Assembly (NCBI GenBank): GCA_013399115.1
Contig: VXAA01005241.1
Span: 1 to 64,000 of the forward strand
From: Anseranas semipalmata
Lineage: Eukaryota; Chordata; Aves; Anseriformes; Anseranatidae
Direction of reading: 5' to 3'
DNA length: 64,000 bases
Within the stretch, counting starts at the first letter, position 1; each line of letters opens with the position of its first letter. Below, in pieces: positions 63,868 to 64,000 of the stretch. The notes beneath the pieces are model-generated. The model ran no database searches. It was not told the DNA's origin and worked only from the letters and a program-made list of their open reading frames with translations. Made by a program: the position numbers and the translations under genes.

Positions 63868-63890
63868 TTTGACCATTGACTTCAAAGGTA
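63868..63890. repeat. Possible second relic of the ancient ATTGACTTCAA repeat
   Basis: CCATTGACTTCAAAGG (63873-63888) matches one arm of the inverted-repeat relic at 51,203-51,239. The partner arm is not evident, so this could be a heavily decayed half-copy or a chance match. Confidence 0.3.
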
Positions 63891-64000
63891 ACAAGACCAT
63901 GCCCTTCATAAACACAGGGCACAAAATTTCCTAAATAAGCAGCAGATGAACAGGAGGACAGAGAGGCAGAGATGTCTCCACAGGATCAGTGACAGTATAC

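Overview
This window reads as a gene-free, AT-rich stretch of a bird nuclear genome, most likely from a large chromosome. The main evidence is five copies of the CR1 LINE, the dominant avian retrotransposon. They carry its characteristic 3' end: a conserved box ending in a GGTCCCTTCCAACC-like motif, followed by an ATTCTATG-type octamer tail instead of poly-A. A GC-rich interspersed repeat at about 46.98-47.53 kb resembles, from memory, one common in neoavian birds. No bacterial, plasmid or phage organisation is present. I found no supportable host protein-coding exon, tRNA, rRNA or CRISPR array. The longest open frames are either retrotransposon remnants or chance frames in AT-rich DNA.

Layout: 1-505 is the 3' end of a CR1 with a long degenerate octamer tail. 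From 506 to 27,089 the DNA is unique and AT-rich, with many homopolymer runs and several stretches that look like conserved non-coding elements, most strikingly 8.23-9.46 kb. A short CR1 3' end lies at 27,090-27,312. A 2-kb CR1 with decayed ORF2 (reverse transcriptase) lies at 32,480-34,445. From 34.4 to 46.2 kb the DNA is unique, with a moderately GC-rich segment at 40.07-40.57 kb that carries two perfect hairpins. A 5'-truncated CR1 at 46,235-46,977 runs directly into the GC-rich repeat, and one 272-codon frame reads across the join. A minus-strand CR1 3' end lies at 50,201-50,471. The rest, to 64,000, is unique DNA with purine-rich microsatellites.

The most consequential oddity is an apparently perfect 730-bp tandem duplication at 53,167-54,627 with a single N at the junction. 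It is bounded by low-complexity repeats exactly where contigs tend to break, so it is probably an unmerged contig overlap and not biology.

No genes work together here. Any function would be regulatory, through candidate conserved non-coding elements flagged at low confidence because conservation cannot be measured from one sequence.
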